NCBI GenBank assembly: GCA_018499985.2
Contig: JAHBAT020000003.1
Coordinates: 1 to 64,000, forward strand
Reading direction: 5' to 3'
Source: Candidatus Moraniibacteriota bacterium
Lineage (GTDB): Bacteria; Patescibacteriota; Minisyncoccia; Moranbacterales; UBA1568
Length of the DNA stretch: 64,000 nucleotides
Below the pieces are notes generated by a model. The model had not been told where the DNA came from, did no database searches, and saw only the letters and a program-made list of their open reading frames with translations. The translations under genes were made by a program, and so were the position numbers. This document shows positions 1 through 8,649 of this stretch, piece after piece (positions within the stretch are counted from its first letter, which is position 1; each line of letters begins with the position of its first letter).

Positions 1-560
1 CTTTGATAATCCGTATAGACGTTGGCCACTATTTCTTCAAAATAGCTCCCTATTTGCAAGCGATAAGCTTCTTCATCAAGAAAAGCATTCTTGGCTCTAG
101 AAATAGCTTCCATCAAGGAGCGTGGTCGCACCTGATCCGTATCTACCTCCAAGCGTTTCATGACCTGCTTGATAAGCGCCTGCTGATCTTGATCATCAAA
201 AATCTGAAAATTTTGGTCGTACCCCAAAACACTGATTTCTTTACGAAGAATACGTGCACAAAGCGTGTGAAAGGTCCCCATATGCGGACGAGCACCTCCC
301 TGAAAAGATCCTTCTCCAGCTTCAGACAAAAGGCGCTCTATACGCTCCCTCATTTCTTGAGCGGCTTTATTGGTAAAAGTAACCGCCAAAATATTGTGAG
401 CTGGCACTTTTTTAACCGCCATCAGATACGCGATACGATGCGTAAGGGTTTTTGTCTTACCCGAGCCCGCTCCTGCCAATATCAAAACAGCTCCTTCGGT
501 TTGTTTTACTGCTCTCTCTTGTTCACTATTCAATCCTTTTTGCCAAAACGGTTTTTCCAT
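1..560 (-). CDS. UvrD/PcrA-type superfamily 1 DNA helicase, N-terminal part (runs off the window)
   Basis: ATP-dependent 3'-5' DNA helicase of repair and replication-fork restart. About 186 N-terminal residues of a roughly 700-residue protein are visible. The ATG is at 560. The P-loop AGAGSGKT lies at about residues 29-36, motif Ia TFTNKAA at about 61-67, and a GTFHTLCARIL stretch (motif Ib) near 93-103, the usual order for UvrD/PcrA/Rep. The 3' end lies before position 1. Which family member it is cannot be decided without the C-terminal half. It is divergent from the UbiA-like gene at 650, with only about 90 bp between them. Confidence 0.93.
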   Translation of the reverse strand, partial: MEKPFWQKGLNSEQERAVKQTEGAVLILAGAGSGKTKTLTHRIAYLMAVKKVPAHNILAVTFTNKAAQEMRERIERLLSEAGEGSFQGGARPHMGTFHTLCARILRKEISVLGYDQNFQIFDDQDQQALIKQVMKRLEVDTDQVRPRSLMEAISRAKNAFLDEEAYRLQIGSYFEEIVANVYTDYQ

Positions 561-649
561 ATTTTTGCATTTTACAACTTTGCCAGTCTAGCATATTCTC
601 TGTGCTTTCTAATACCTTCCTTTATTCATGGTATTATTAGAAGTGTCCT

Positions 650-2293
650 ATGTGGAAAAAATTTCTTCTTTTCTTACAAAATATTGAAAATACTCCTCAA
701 AGCTTACTCTCCTATGGGGGCGCTTTTTTATGCATCATTGTTTTACGCCTTAGCATTGAGTCTGGTCTTGGACATTTCAGCAAAAAATCCTTTAGCTTCA
801 TCTTTTTTGAATTCACACACACCTTTCTTTTCTTTCTTTTCTCCCTTCTATTGTTTATTTTTCTTTTTCGCTTCCTTATCAAAGAATCACTTCTACGAGT
901 AGGAAACATCCTCCTTTTTGGTTTTTTTATTATTTTGCTACCGCCTATCATTGATACCTGGATATTTCGAGGACAGGGCTTTTGGAGCTTCTATGAATTT
1001 GACGGTCTACGAGGTCTTTTTTGGCGCTATCTAACCCTCTTTGGTGACAGTCCTCGTATCGGAATCACCTATGGAGTACGTCTAGAGGTTGTCCTTATGA
1101 CCCTTGGAAGTGCGTTTTATACCTACTACAAAACTCAATCCAAGAAACGTTCTCTCTTAGCCCTCTGGCTTACCTACTGCCTCTTTTTTGTACTGGGCAC
1201 CTTTCCCTCATGGCTCACCCTTGTTCTCAATACCTTTTCTATCGGACTTTTCACTGTTTCTGATATTCATGTGGCCAAGCTTTTTCTTACTCCAGAAACC
1301 ATCCTCAGCTCCGCTATGACTGATGTGCGCAGTGTCCTCAATATCAAAATGAGTCTTTTTTATGCCTTTCTTTCAACTTTTTTCCTTAGCCTACTCTTTT
1401 GGAAAGAACGCTCTGCTCATTTCTTAGCCCTCTTCAAAAACGCCCGCTTTCCGCAAATTTTTCATCACGGTGGACTCCTCCTCCTTGGCTCTCTTCTTGC
1501 TTGGCATTTTGAAGAGCTCTCACTCTCGCTCTCACTCTTTTCTTTCCTTGCTTACAGCCTTCTTATTGTAAGCGTCATCTTTGCATGGATTACTTCAGTC
1601 ATCATTAACGATATTTATGACACACCCATTGATGAACTTACTAATCCAGATAGGCCTTTAATCCAAAAAAATATTCCTCACAAAACCTACCTCACCTATG
1701 GTCTTTATTTTTTCTTTTTCTCACTTCTTTTTGCTGGACTTGTAAGTCCTACTGCTCTTTTTCTTATTTTTCTCTATCAAGTCTTTGCCTACATGTATTC
1801 TGTACCGCCCCTACGCATCAAACGTTTTCCTGTCATCGCCACTCTTCTTGCTGCCTTTGCAAATATTCTAATTTTTTCCCTTGGCTACATAACCCTCAGT
1901 CAAGAAAGTTCTCTCTCTAGCCTTCCCGCAAGTATTCTTCTTTATCTTCTTCTAGCCTTGACGGTAGGCCTTACCCTAAAGGACTTCAAAGATATCTCTG
2001 GCGATTTTAAAGATACTGTTTTTACTATCCCAGTTCTCTTGGGAGAGGCTCTTGCAAAACAAGTTATCGGTAGCCTTATTTTTTGCATCTTTGCTCTGAG
2101 CCCAATCATTCTTAATCAACCGAGTCTTTTTCCGCTCAGCTTCCTTATGGCTAGTCTTGCTTTTTATACTATTCAAAAAGGAACCTCTCAAAAGAAGTCC
2201 CTTTTCTCCTATCATCGTTTTTCTCTCCTCTTCTTCTTACTCCTTTTTTGTTACGGTAGCTTACTTGCTCTTTTCTTTTTTCTCAAGCGCTAA
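650..2293 (+). CDS. UbiA-family prenyltransferase-like membrane protein with long N-terminal membrane extension
   Basis: The C-terminal ~260 residues carry UbiA hallmarks: NDIYDTPID near residue 320 (first Asp-rich Mg-diphosphate motif), SVPPLRIKR shortly after, and DFKDISGDFKD near residue 445 (second Asp-rich motif). The family transfers isoprenoid chains to acceptors inside the membrane. The acceptor here cannot be read from sequence. About 270 residues precede the domain and form several more hydrophobic helices unlike a normal ~300-residue UbiA, so the 547-residue protein is roughly double length. The last 33 bp overlap the convergent rsmA gene. No good ribosome-binding site is visible. 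A TATTAT at 632-637 could be a -10 box very close to the ATG. Confidence 0.8.
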   Translation: MWKKFLLFLQNIENTPQSLLSYGGAFLCIIVLRLSIESGLGHFSKKSFSFIFFEFTHTFLFFLFSLLLFIFLFRFLIKESLLRVGNILLFGFFIILLPPIIDTWIFRGQGFWSFYEFDGLRGLFWRYLTLFGDSPRIGITYGVRLEVVLMTLGSAFYTYYKTQSKKRSLLALWLTYCLFFVLGTFPSWLTLVLNTFSIGLFTVSDIHVAKLFLTPETILSSAMTDVRSVLNIKMSLFYAFLSTFFLSLLFWKERSAHFLALFKNARFPQIFHHGGLLLLGSLLAWHFEELSLSLSLFSFLAYSLLIVSVIFAWITSVIINDIYDTPIDELTNPDRPLIQKNIPHKTYLTYGLYFFFFSLLFAGLVSPTALFLIFLYQVFAYMYSVPPLRIKRFPVIATLLAAFANILIFSLGYITLSQESSLSSLPASILLYLLLALTVGLTLKDFKDISGDFKDTVFTIPVLLGEALAKQVIGSLIFCIFALSPIILNQPSLFPLSFLMASLAFYTIQKGTSQKKSLFSYHRFSLLFFLLLFCYGSLLALFFFLKR

Positions 2294-3085
2294 AATCTCC
2301 GCTGAAAGCCACTCCCAATCTTCCAAACTCATAGCTTGAGCACGAATATCAAGCGACAGCCCTCTTCTTGCCAAGAGACTCTCTACATCTTCTCTCGTCA
2401 AACCAAAAGCGCCCTTCAGATTGTTCGCTAGAGTCTTTCTTTTGGCTTGAAAGGCTACTTTGACTACCCGAAAAAGACGCCTGTCTACTTCTTTATCAAA
2501 TGCCTTATAAGGAATAAGACGGATAATAGCGCTATCTACCTTGGGCACTGGCGAGAAAGCCTCCTTAGGAACAAAAAAAAGTTTTTCTGTTTCTGCATAG
2601 TACTGCGCCATAATACCAAGCAAACTGAGTCCGCCGGGCTTAGCAGAAAGACGCTCAGCTACTTCATCTTGTACCATAAGAATAATTTGTTTTGGCTGGT
2701 GTGACAAAGAAAGAAGGAGTCTGACAATAGGTGCGGTAATATAGTACGGGATATTCGCTATCACGTGATACTCTTCACCTTTCACTTCTGCTTCAAGAAT
2801 ACGCTCAATACCAATATCCAATATATTCCCCTGATACAATGATAAATTGGTGTGTTTTTTCTGATTAAAAAGCTCTATAAAACGCTCATCTGCTTCAACC
2901 GCTACTACTTTTTTTACTTTTTCCAAAAGCGGAAAAGTAAGTGCCCCCATGCCCGGACCAATTTCTAAAACCGTATCTGCTTCACCTACTCCAGAAACCT
3001 CTATTATGCGCTCAATCAAAGAACCTTCCTCAAGAAAATTTTGCCCTAATGATTTTTTTGCTCTCATTTTTTCCATAGTAAGCAC
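2261..3085 (-). CDS. rsmA: 16S rRNA (adenine1518/1519-N6)-dimethyltransferase RsmA/KsgA
   Basis: Dimethylates two adjacent adenines in the 3' terminal helix of 16S rRNA, using S-adenosylmethionine, late in 30S maturation. Family signatures: AKKSLGQNFL near the N terminus, the SAM-binding EIGPGMGALT, and NIPYYITAPI (NxPY catalytic motif). About 274 residues is normal length. The assumed start is GTG at 3085, which overlaps the TAG stop of the upstream gene, with GGAGG about 13 nt upstream. ATG codons at 3076 and just after are alternatives. It is last in a minus-strand operon and overlaps the 3' end of the convergent UbiA-like gene. Confidence 0.95.
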   Translation of the reverse strand: MLTMEKMRAKKSLGQNFLEEGSLIERIIEVSGVGEADTVLEIGPGMGALTFPLLEKVKKVVAVEADERFIELFNQKKHTNLSLYQGNILDIGIERILEAEVKGEEYHVIANIPYYITAPIVRLLLSLSHQPKQIILMVQDEVAERLSAKPGGLSLLGIMAQYYAETEKLFFVPKEAFSPVPKVDSAIIRLIPYKAFDKEVDRRLFRVVKVAFQAKRKTLANNLKGAFGLTREDVESLLARRGLSLDIRAQAMSLEDWEWLSAEILALEKKEKSK

Positions 3086-4017
3086 TAATTAGTAATTTCC
3101 TCCATTTTGACATCTACCACACCCTGCCCGAGAGAGGCGATCTCCTGAAAGGCCACCTTATCAAGATCAATAATTCTTCCTCCGCCAAAGGGCCCTCGGT
3201 CATTTATTTTGACAATAACACTTTTTCCATTAGCTGTATTGGTCACCTTAACATAAGAACCCATTGGAAGCCATGGATTTGCAGCAGCCAGAGTGCCTGT
3301 ATGCGCATACCAAGAGGCGCCTCCCCTGTGACTTTTTCCTACTTTTACAAGAGTGCCCTGACGCACTATTTCTGTTACTGGCTCTTTGGTTACTTTTTTT
3401 TCAAGAATTTTTCTCGCTACCTCCTTACCGTCATGCCGAGCCACTCGTATAACCGTCTCTAAAACTCCAGCCTCTCCTTTTTGTTCAATCTCTTTTTTAC
3501 GCCAAGAAAGATTTTCATCTTCTTTTGTTTCCGTTTTGTAGGCAATAGGCTTTTCTTCAGTCTCTTCTGAAATAACTACCCTGATAATCTCGACACGCAT
3601 ACCCGAAGCAAGGGCTGTCTCTGGTACTGGTTCAATAAGATCATCTTCATCAAGAAGTACTCTTTTTTCTTCCAAAAAAGCTGCCACTGTTTTTGCCCGA
3701 GTAGACAATTGTTCGTTTTTTTGATCTGCCTCCAGAGTGACATTCTTCTGACGATCAATACGAATAATCATACCTGAAGCAAGCGGACTTTCTCGTCCCG
3801 GAAAAACACTATCTTCTGAGGAAAGCTCTACTTTTTGCTCTAAAAAAAAGTCTTCGATAGTTGCTGTTTTTGACTGAGCAAACCAGACTTCTTGATTTTC
3901 ATCAATAAGCCGAATGTTTGACTTGCTTTCAAAGGACCTCTCCACTTTTTCTGGATAGTATCTGTATGCAAAAATCAAAAGAAAAATAGCGCTGATAAAA
4001 AAAATCCATTTTCTCAT
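3085..4017 (-). CDS. Membrane-anchored G5 / RlpA-like double-psi beta-barrel cell-wall protein
   Basis: Residues ~4-18 form an N-terminal membrane anchor or signal sequence. Two DUF348-like repeats follow (each ending in ASGM-type turns near 80 and 140), then a G5-like segment (~150-228). A C-terminal RlpA/DPBB domain begins with GGASWYAHTG and contains VKINDRGPFGGGRIIDL, which holds the conserved Asp and Arg of this fold. The order resembles resuscitation-promoting-factor/YabE proteins that bind or cut peptidoglycan outside the membrane, so a cell-wall remodelling role is likely. The actual activity (lytic transglycosylase or binding only) is not shown. It sits between comM and rsmA in one operon, 25 bp after comM. 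Confidence 0.8.
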   Translation of the reverse strand: MRKWIFFISAIFLLIFAYRYYPEKVERSFESKSNIRLIDENQEVWFAQSKTATIEDFFLEQKVELSSEDSVFPGRESPLASGMIIRIDRQKNVTLEADQKNEQLSTRAKTVAAFLEEKRVLLDEDDLIEPVPETALASGMRVEIIRVVISEETEEKPIAYKTETKEDENLSWRKKEIEQKGEAGVLETVIRVARHDGKEVARKILEKKVTKEPVTEIVRQGTLVKVGKSHRGGASWYAHTGTLAAANPWLPMGSYVKVTNTANGKSVIVKINDRGPFGGGRIIDLDKVAFQEIASLGQGVVDVKMEEITN

Positions 4018-4042
4018 AGGAGATACCCTCTTCTATTTATCG

Positions 4043-5557
4043 CTAATCATTAAAACGGTATTGTAGAGCCTCTCCTAGGTGCTCTAATTGAATATACTCA
4101 CTCTCTTCAAGGTCAGCAATTGTCCTTGCGACCTTTAAAATACGCATGTAGCCTCTGGCTGAAAGACGGAGCTTTTCTACGGCTAAACGAAGCATCTCCT
4201 TGCCCTCAGTAGTCAATGTACAGTACTGCCTAACCTGCTCACTCGACATCTCAGCATTCATATGTACAGATTCTAGCGCGAAACGCTCTTCTTGTCTTTT
4301 CCGTGCCTTTTCTACACGTTCCTGAATTATACTACTTGCCTCGCTTTTTTGTTCATCTTGCAGTTTTTCAATTTTTTGTCGGGGCACTTCTATATGTAGA
4401 TCAATACGGTCAAGAAGTGGTCCAGATACCTTCTGGCGATAGCGCTCTACCTGAAAAGGCGAGCAAGCACAAGCTCTTTCAGGATCACCCGAAAAACCAC
4501 ATGGGCAGGGATTCATAGCAGCAAGAAGCATGAAACGAGCTGGAAACTCGATAGAGCCTTTTGCTCGAGAAACACTGACTACACCTTCCTCTAAAGGCTG
4601 TCGTAGGCTTTCGAGAACTGACCTAGGAAACTCGGCAAATTCGTCCAGAAAAAGAACGCCTCTATGTGCTAAGCTGATTTCCCCTGGCTTAGGATAACTC
4701 CCTCCTCCAATAAGAGAAACTGCGCTTGCTGAATGGTGTGGTGAACGAAAAGGTCTTTTAAACTGAGAGAAGTCTTTTTGAATTTTACCAGCCACAGAAA
4801 ATATTTTCATAACCTCTAGACGCTCCTCAAAACGAAGTGCTGGTAAAATACTCGGGAGCGTTTTTGCAAGAAGCGTTTTTCCTGATCCGGGCGGTCCAAC
4901 AAAAAGGATATTGTGTCCACCGGCAGCAGCCACCTCTAAGGCTCGTTTTGCCTGCTCCTGACCACGAACATGCTCCATGTCATGGGTATAGACCTTTGTC
5001 TCCTGTACGGCTAATTCTGGAACTATAGGCGTAAGCAAGACCTCTTCTCGTAAGTGACGAGTGATACTTACAAGAGTGGCTACTGGAAAAATTTTTATTC
5101 CCTGGAGCATAGCCACCTCATTGGCATTTTCTTCTGGTATATAAAGCTCTTCATAGCCAGCTTTTTCGGCAAAAAGAGCCACTGCTAGCACACCATTTAC
5201 TTTTCGTATTTTACCATCAAGAGCAAGCTCACCGACAAAAAGCTTTTTTTCAGAACCAAAAGAAAGCTGTTCTGTAGCCAAAAGGATACCAAGAGCAATT
5301 GGCACATCGTAAATAGGAGAGTTCTTTGGTAAATCAGCGGGCGCTAGATTAATGGTAATTCTTCCTTGCTGGTGAGGCGGTCGAAAACCGCTATTTTTAA
5401 GAGCGGCGCTCACTCTTTCGCGCGATTCCTTATTTGCCTGGTCAGGTAGGCCTACTAAGGTAAAATTATGCAGCCCCTGAGCAAGGACATCTACCTCCAC
5501 TTCTACGCTGACTGCTTCGATGCCCAAAACGGCAGCGGAATAAAGCCTGGCTGACAT
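4043..5557 (-). CDS. comM: YifB/ComM-family Mg-chelatase-like AAA+ ATPase
   Basis: The N-terminal Lon-protease-like fold (residues ~1-170, with YDVPIALGIL) precedes an AAA+ core. Walker A GPPGSGKT is near residue 222 and Walker B LFLDEFAEF follows. Cys-rich PCPCGFSGD and the Mg-chelatase C-terminal domain (RGYMRILKVARTIADLE) complete the family layout, and 504 residues is typical. In Proteobacteria ComM is a helicase driving branch migration during natural transformation. Whether this cell takes up DNA is unknown, although a pilB-type ATPase lies at 56.6 kb. It lies 9 bp after lspA in the same operon. Confidence 0.92.
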   Translation of the reverse strand: MSARLYSAAVLGIEAVSVEVEVDVLAQGLHNFTLVGLPDQANKESRERVSAALKNSGFRPPHQQGRITINLAPADLPKNSPIYDVPIALGILLATEQLSFGSEKKLFVGELALDGKIRKVNGVLAVALFAEKAGYEELYIPEENANEVAMLQGIKIFPVATLVSITRHLREEVLLTPIVPELAVQETKVYTHDMEHVRGQEQAKRALEVAAAGGHNILFVGPPGSGKTLLAKTLPSILPALRFEERLEVMKIFSVAGKIQKDFSQFKRPFRSPHHSASAVSLIGGGSYPKPGEISLAHRGVLFLDEFAEFPRSVLESLRQPLEEGVVSVSRAKGSIEFPARFMLLAAMNPCPCGFSGDPERACACSPFQVERYRQKVSGPLLDRIDLHIEVPRQKIEKLQDEQKSEASSIIQERVEKARKRQEERFALESVHMNAEMSSEQVRQYCTLTTEGKEMLRLAVEKLRLSARGYMRILKVARTIADLEESEYIQLEHLGEALQYRFND

Positions 5558-5566
5558 ACATTTGTA

Positions 5567-5968
5567 TTACTTTTTGAAATCTTTTGTTTCAGTAAAGAAA
5601 AGAAGATATCCCAATGCTCCTGTAATCAAAATATCTGCCATATTAATATGACTCCTGATAAACGGTAGAGTGATATAGTCCAAAACACATCCAAAGGTTA
5701 TTCTTTCAAAAATGTTCGCTACACCAGCTACCAAAAGTATACTAAAGATGACTCGTAGGGAGAAATGTTGACTTTTAAAAAGAAAAAAGCCAATCAACAC
5801 AAAGAGGAATAATCCTAAAAATAAGAATCCTTTTGAATACTCAAAGAAACCAAAGCCTATTTTGGTATTACAGAAAAACTCACCCTGCAAGAAAATACGG
5901 ATACCGATAAGAAAACAAAAAAGGAAAAAGGACCCTATAAATAGAAGCCCTTTTTGATACAAACTCAT
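5567..5968 (-). CDS. lspA: Lipoprotein signal peptidase LspA (short, divergent)
   Basis: Predicted aspartyl protease of the cytoplasmic membrane that removes signal peptides from prolipoproteins. Four hydrophobic helices are visible in 133 residues. The two catalytic Asp regions are recognisable: GCVLDYI (GxVVDF motif) and NMADILI (FNxADxxI motif). The normally conserved GNxxDR reads ANIFER, so the protein is divergent. It is shorter than the ~160 residues usual for the family. It lies 3 bp after the dksA-like gene and 9 bp before comM, so it is probably co-translated with them. Confidence 0.78.
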   Translation of the reverse strand: MSLYQKGLLFIGSFFLFCFLIGIRIFLQGEFFCNTKIGFGFFEYSKGFLFLGLFLFVLIGFFLFKSQHFSLRVIFSILLVAGVANIFERITFGCVLDYITLPFIRSHINMADILITGALGYLLFFTETKDFKK

Positions 5969-5971
5969 AAC

Positions 5972-6325
5972 TTAGGCAGCCTTTACAACAGTTCTTGCCT
6001 GAGGGTAAATACGCAATCTTTCTTCACTAATCATTTCACCGGTCTCTTCACAAACTCCGTAGCTTCCTGTCTCTAGTTTTTCGAGAGCATCCAGTACATC
6101 CTTGAGTTGAGACTCTAGATTTGCCTCCAAAGCAATATCATCTACATACTGCTCTACTTCAGACGCCTGCTCATCTTCATCAGATCCCATGTCTTGAAAC
6201 TGGGTTGTGTAACTTCCTTCTGTATCATTGGCTTTCGTAAATCTGAGCAGCTCCTGAGAGAGTCTTTGTTTTTCTTCTAAGAGTTTTTCTTTTACTTCTC
6301 CCAAAAATTCATTGCTATATGTCAT
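5972..6325 (-). CDS. DksA/TraR-family protein with mostly lost zinc-finger cysteines
   Basis: 117 residues from the ATG at 6325. A coiled-coil N-terminal half with alternating Glu/Lys/Leu leads to the DksA/TraR C-terminal signature: YGVCEETGEMI then RLRIYPQARTVV. Family members normally have four zinc-binding Cys, but only the first remains (the second is Thr, the last two are absent). The family binds the RNA polymerase secondary channel or acts as a general stress factor. Function here is inferred only from similarity. An upstream in-frame start at 6364 is possible but lacks support. AGAGGT lies 16 nt before the chosen ATG. Confidence 0.8.
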   Translation of the reverse strand: MTYSNEFLGEVKEKLLEEKQRLSQELLRFTKANDTEGSYTTQFQDMGSDEDEQASEVEQYVDDIALEANLESQLKDVLDALEKLETGSYGVCEETGEMISEERLRIYPQARTVVKAA

Positions 6326-6373
6326 AGTATTATTATCAATTACCTCTAGTATAGGATAAATCAAGACTTTTGT

Positions 6374-6766
6374 CTAAATAAAGATGCTTTCAATGTGCTT
6401 AACAAAAGCTTTTTTTTCAGTTTCATTATAGAGAACACTGACAGCATCAAACTGATACGGTTTATTTTCCAGTCTTTTTTGTTTTAAATATACTTGCGCT
6501 ATTTTACTGAGTTTATGCAGTTTTTGCTTATTGATATTCGCCTCAGGCAAAACTGTCATATCCCCTAAAAATCTTCTTGTTTTCACTTCTACAAATATAA
6601 TTCTTTCTCTAAAACAAGCTACTATATCAATCTCGCCCAAACGCACCCCTCGTGTATTTGAGAAGTTTCTTTCCAAGATTTTATAGCCCTTCTTTTGTAA
6701 GAAGCGACAGGCAATTTCTTCACCGTAGACACCTATTTTTAAGTTTTTTGGCTTATTTTGAGCCAT
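6374..6766 (-). CDS. YraN/UPF0102 family nuclease-like protein
   Basis: Small Holliday-junction-resolvase-like fold protein of 130 residues. Core motifs are IGVYGEEIACRFLQKKGY, GEIDIVACF and IIFVEVKTRR, giving the GE(I)D...EVK arrangement of restriction-endonuclease-like folds. The biological role of YraN is not established. The start is set at ATG 6766 because the in-frame extension up to 6877 lies inside a strong RNA hairpin (6808-6878) and encodes nothing conserved. First gene of the operon yraN-dksA-lspA-comM-G5/RlpA-rsmA. Just upstream is a T8 tract after a weak hairpin (6785-6803), so expression may depend on read-through of the leader RNA. Confidence 0.85.
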   Translation of the reverse strand: MAQNKPKNLKIGVYGEEIACRFLQKKGYKILERNFSNTRGVRLGEIDIVACFRERIIFVEVKTRRFLGDMTVLPEANINKQKLHKLSKIAQVYLKQKRLENKPYQFDAVSVLYNETEKKAFVKHIESIFI

Positions 6767-6784
6767 AAAAAGGAATTTTGGTAT

Positions 6785-7300
6785 AAAAAAAACCCTTACG
6801 GGGAGATGTTGGTGCCGGGCGCACACGAGGCCCGATATAAATAATATTGGCTGTGGCGCCCAGCTTGCATGTGCCAACAGATCTGGCGGTTATTGTACTC
6901 CGGGTGAGAGAGCGCAAGATAACACATACCATGTCTGTATTTTGTGCAAATGCGTATTCATAGTTGTCCTAACTTTTCAACTACTTTTTTCCTTTTCACC
7001 ATTCTCTGGGACGAACCCTTTAGAGATTTTTTTGAAAGAACAATTTTTTGATTTTTTTATTTGTTTTTCTCCTCATTTTTATTATGTTACAAGGAGTGGA
7101 TATCACTTTGTGATTCCTTTTTTTATTTTTGTTTTAGGTCTCCGTGTTAGGACGGAGCGGCTCCATACATTGATGTAGCGCTTGAACAGTGAAAGGCAGC
7201 CTCCTTACAATCCTTTGATGTGATTCTAAAGGATTGCCTTTCACCATTCACTCTAAACTGAGAAATGGTTGGGAAATTTTTAAGGTTCAACACTCACTTA
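6785..7300 (-). ncRNA. Putative ~0.5 kb structured RNA, or long 5' leader of the yraN operon
   Basis: A near-consensus promoter (7308-7336) fires into a region without convincing coding sequence. Visible structure: a helix pairing 7189-7198 with 7235-7244 and an inner helix 7209-7216/7228-7235; a small ACGGAG hairpin near 7145-7160; an A-rich middle (about 7000-7090 on the transcript); a nested hairpin 6808-6878 (GGGCGC with GCGCCC, GTTGG with CCAAC); then CCC-loop-GGG followed by T8 at 6785-6792. I could not match it to tmRNA, RNase P RNA, SRP RNA or 6S RNA. A 37-residue ORF (7134-7247) lies inside the first helix. It might instead be an attenuating leader for yraN. Confidence 0.5.
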
Positions 7301-7307
7301 CAAATCA

Positions 7308-7336
7308 ATTATAGCAGAAAAAATAGCTCGAGTCAA
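7308..7336 (-). promoter_or_regulatory. Strong sigma70-type promoter for the 6.8-7.3 kb transcript
   Basis: On the minus strand: -35 TTGACT at 7336-7331, 17 bp spacer, -10 TATAAT at 7313-7308, and a predicted start near 7300. It is one of the closest matches to consensus in the window and points away from the membrane-protein gene at 7473. Confidence 0.75.
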
Positions 7337-7411
7337 TCCATATCCTTCTCTTTTCTTTTTACTAAAGCTTTTTTTATTTTTTGCATGCACATATATACTT
7401 TTTCTCTATAA

Positions 7412-7450
7412 GAGACAAAAAAAGAAAGTAAATTACTTTCTTTTTTTCTT
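7412..7450 (-). terminator. Terminator after the membrane-protein gene
   Basis: Minus-strand palindrome GAAAGTAATTTACTTTC followed by a T7 run, about 30 bp after the stop codon of the gene ending at 7473. The mirror-image A/T tracts may also let it work in the other direction. Confidence 0.6.
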
Positions 7451-7472
7451 TATTTTTGTTTTAAATAAGGCT

Positions 7473-8573
7473 TTATTTTACACCTGCATCAAATGTTTTA
7501 CGTGCCACTTCTTTGCTATTGCCAATATAAAGTAATTTATTTTGAATAATATAATCAAATGAATACATTTTTTCTGGAGCAACATTTGCATAACGCACAG
7601 GAAAATTATTGTAGGTACCTGTACCAAAAGTAACTGCTACCGGCAACGTCGTATCCGCTGAATACAGAAGCGGCGCAAATATCTGAGGCAAGGTGCTCTC
7701 TATTGTGGCGATTACTTCATTTGGTTTTTCTATCTCTTCTTTAAACTTAAGGGCGAGACCCATACGCATTTGTCCATTGTCATTATAAAGGACAATATTG
7801 AAGTCTTCATCAAGAGATGAGAGGAAGGCTTCTGGTACTTTAAGATCTACCAAAAACACAAAACGGCTAAATGCTAGCGGTATATTATTTTCATCAGTCA
7901 CCTGAAAAGAGATTGGCTCCGCTACACTTGCCTCTTGTATTTTTAGGGCACTCTCCTGTATTTGGGCCGTTACACTCTCTTTTGTGGCTGTTTCTGTGCT
8001 CAGAGAAAGGTAGTTTGCACGATCAACAGAAAACGGATTAGTGGCTAAAGGTGGCACTACTGGCACTTCTGTTTGTTTTTCTTCCACTGGTACTTCTAAC
8101 GCCTCTTTTTCAGCAATAGCTGTATCTTTTACCTTTTCTAAATAGAAATATACTCCCATGATGAGGGCGAGTGCGACTCCTATAATCGAGCCTATAATTA
8201 CTACTTTTGAAGAGTGCTCTTTCTTTTCATATGAGTTGCCATCGGCCTCTCTTGGGGCTAGAGGAGGCATTGGGGCTGGTTCAAGTGAATTCTGTGCTGA
8301 AGCAAAGTCAGGACTTACAGCATTCGGAACAGCTACCGTGTCCATTTCCCCTGTTTCTAAGGGTAAATTTGATGGTACCGTACTATTGCTCTGCACAAAA
8401 GGGTTTGATACTGGATTTTCTTGGTGAGGCAATTCTTTTCCTTGTGATGCCTGAGCGGTACTTTGACCCAAAGCTGATGGGGCCTTTTCTCCCATGATTC
8501 TTACTTGTGAAAGAATATCTGGGGTAATAGTTCCGCTTGAAGGTGTTTCTTTTTGTTTATCAAAAAATGACAT
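7473..8573 (-). CDS. Uncharacterised single-pass membrane protein with proline/serine-rich N-terminal arm
   Basis: 366 residues that I do not recognise. Residues 1-120 are low-complexity, rich in Pro, Ser, Gln and Asn, and probably disordered in the cytoplasm. One membrane helix spans ~123-145. The C-terminal ~220 residues look folded and extracellular, with alternating hydrophobic strands, and no Cys or obvious catalytic motif. It is flanked by pnp (76 bp upstream) and a terminator downstream, so it may share the pnp transcript. Comparable one-helix proteins with a large outside domain are common in Patescibacteria. No function is proposed. Confidence 0.7.
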   Translation of the reverse strand: MSFFDKQKETPSSGTITPDILSQVRIMGEKAPSALGQSTAQASQGKELPHQENPVSNPFVQSNSTVPSNLPLETGEMDTVAVPNAVSPDFASAQNSLEPAPMPPLAPREADGNSYEKKEHSSKVVIIGSIIGVALALIMGVYFYLEKVKDTAIAEKEALEVPVEEKQTEVPVVPPLATNPFSVDRANYLSLSTETATKESVTAQIQESALKIQEASVAEPISFQVTDENNIPLAFSRFVFLVDLKVPEAFLSSLDEDFNIVLYNDNGQMRMGLALKFKEEIEKPNEVIATIESTLPQIFAPLLYSADTTLPVAVTFGTGTYNNFPVRYANVAPEKMYSFDYIIQNKLLYIGNSKEVARKTFDAGVK

Positions 8574-8649
8574 ATTTGTTTCGCTCTATTCTAAGTAAAA
8601 AGGGAGCTCATGCTCCCTTTTAGTATACTCTATTTTGAAGAAGAAACAA

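Noticed and set aside
2752-2763. TATCACGTGATA palindrome in rsmA
   Set aside because: Contains CACGTG but not the TGTTNCACGTGAAACA consensus, so it is not counted as a parS site.
6942-7178. 78-codon plus-strand frame in the noncoding interval
   Set aside because: Low-complexity Phe-rich translation of a T-rich tract, opposite the likely transcript.
6785-7300. tmRNA, RNase P RNA or SRP RNA
   Set aside because: No tRNA-like 3' end, no P4-type GAGGAAAGTCC motif and no SRP GGAAG-type tetraloop region were found, so it is left as unclassified RNA.
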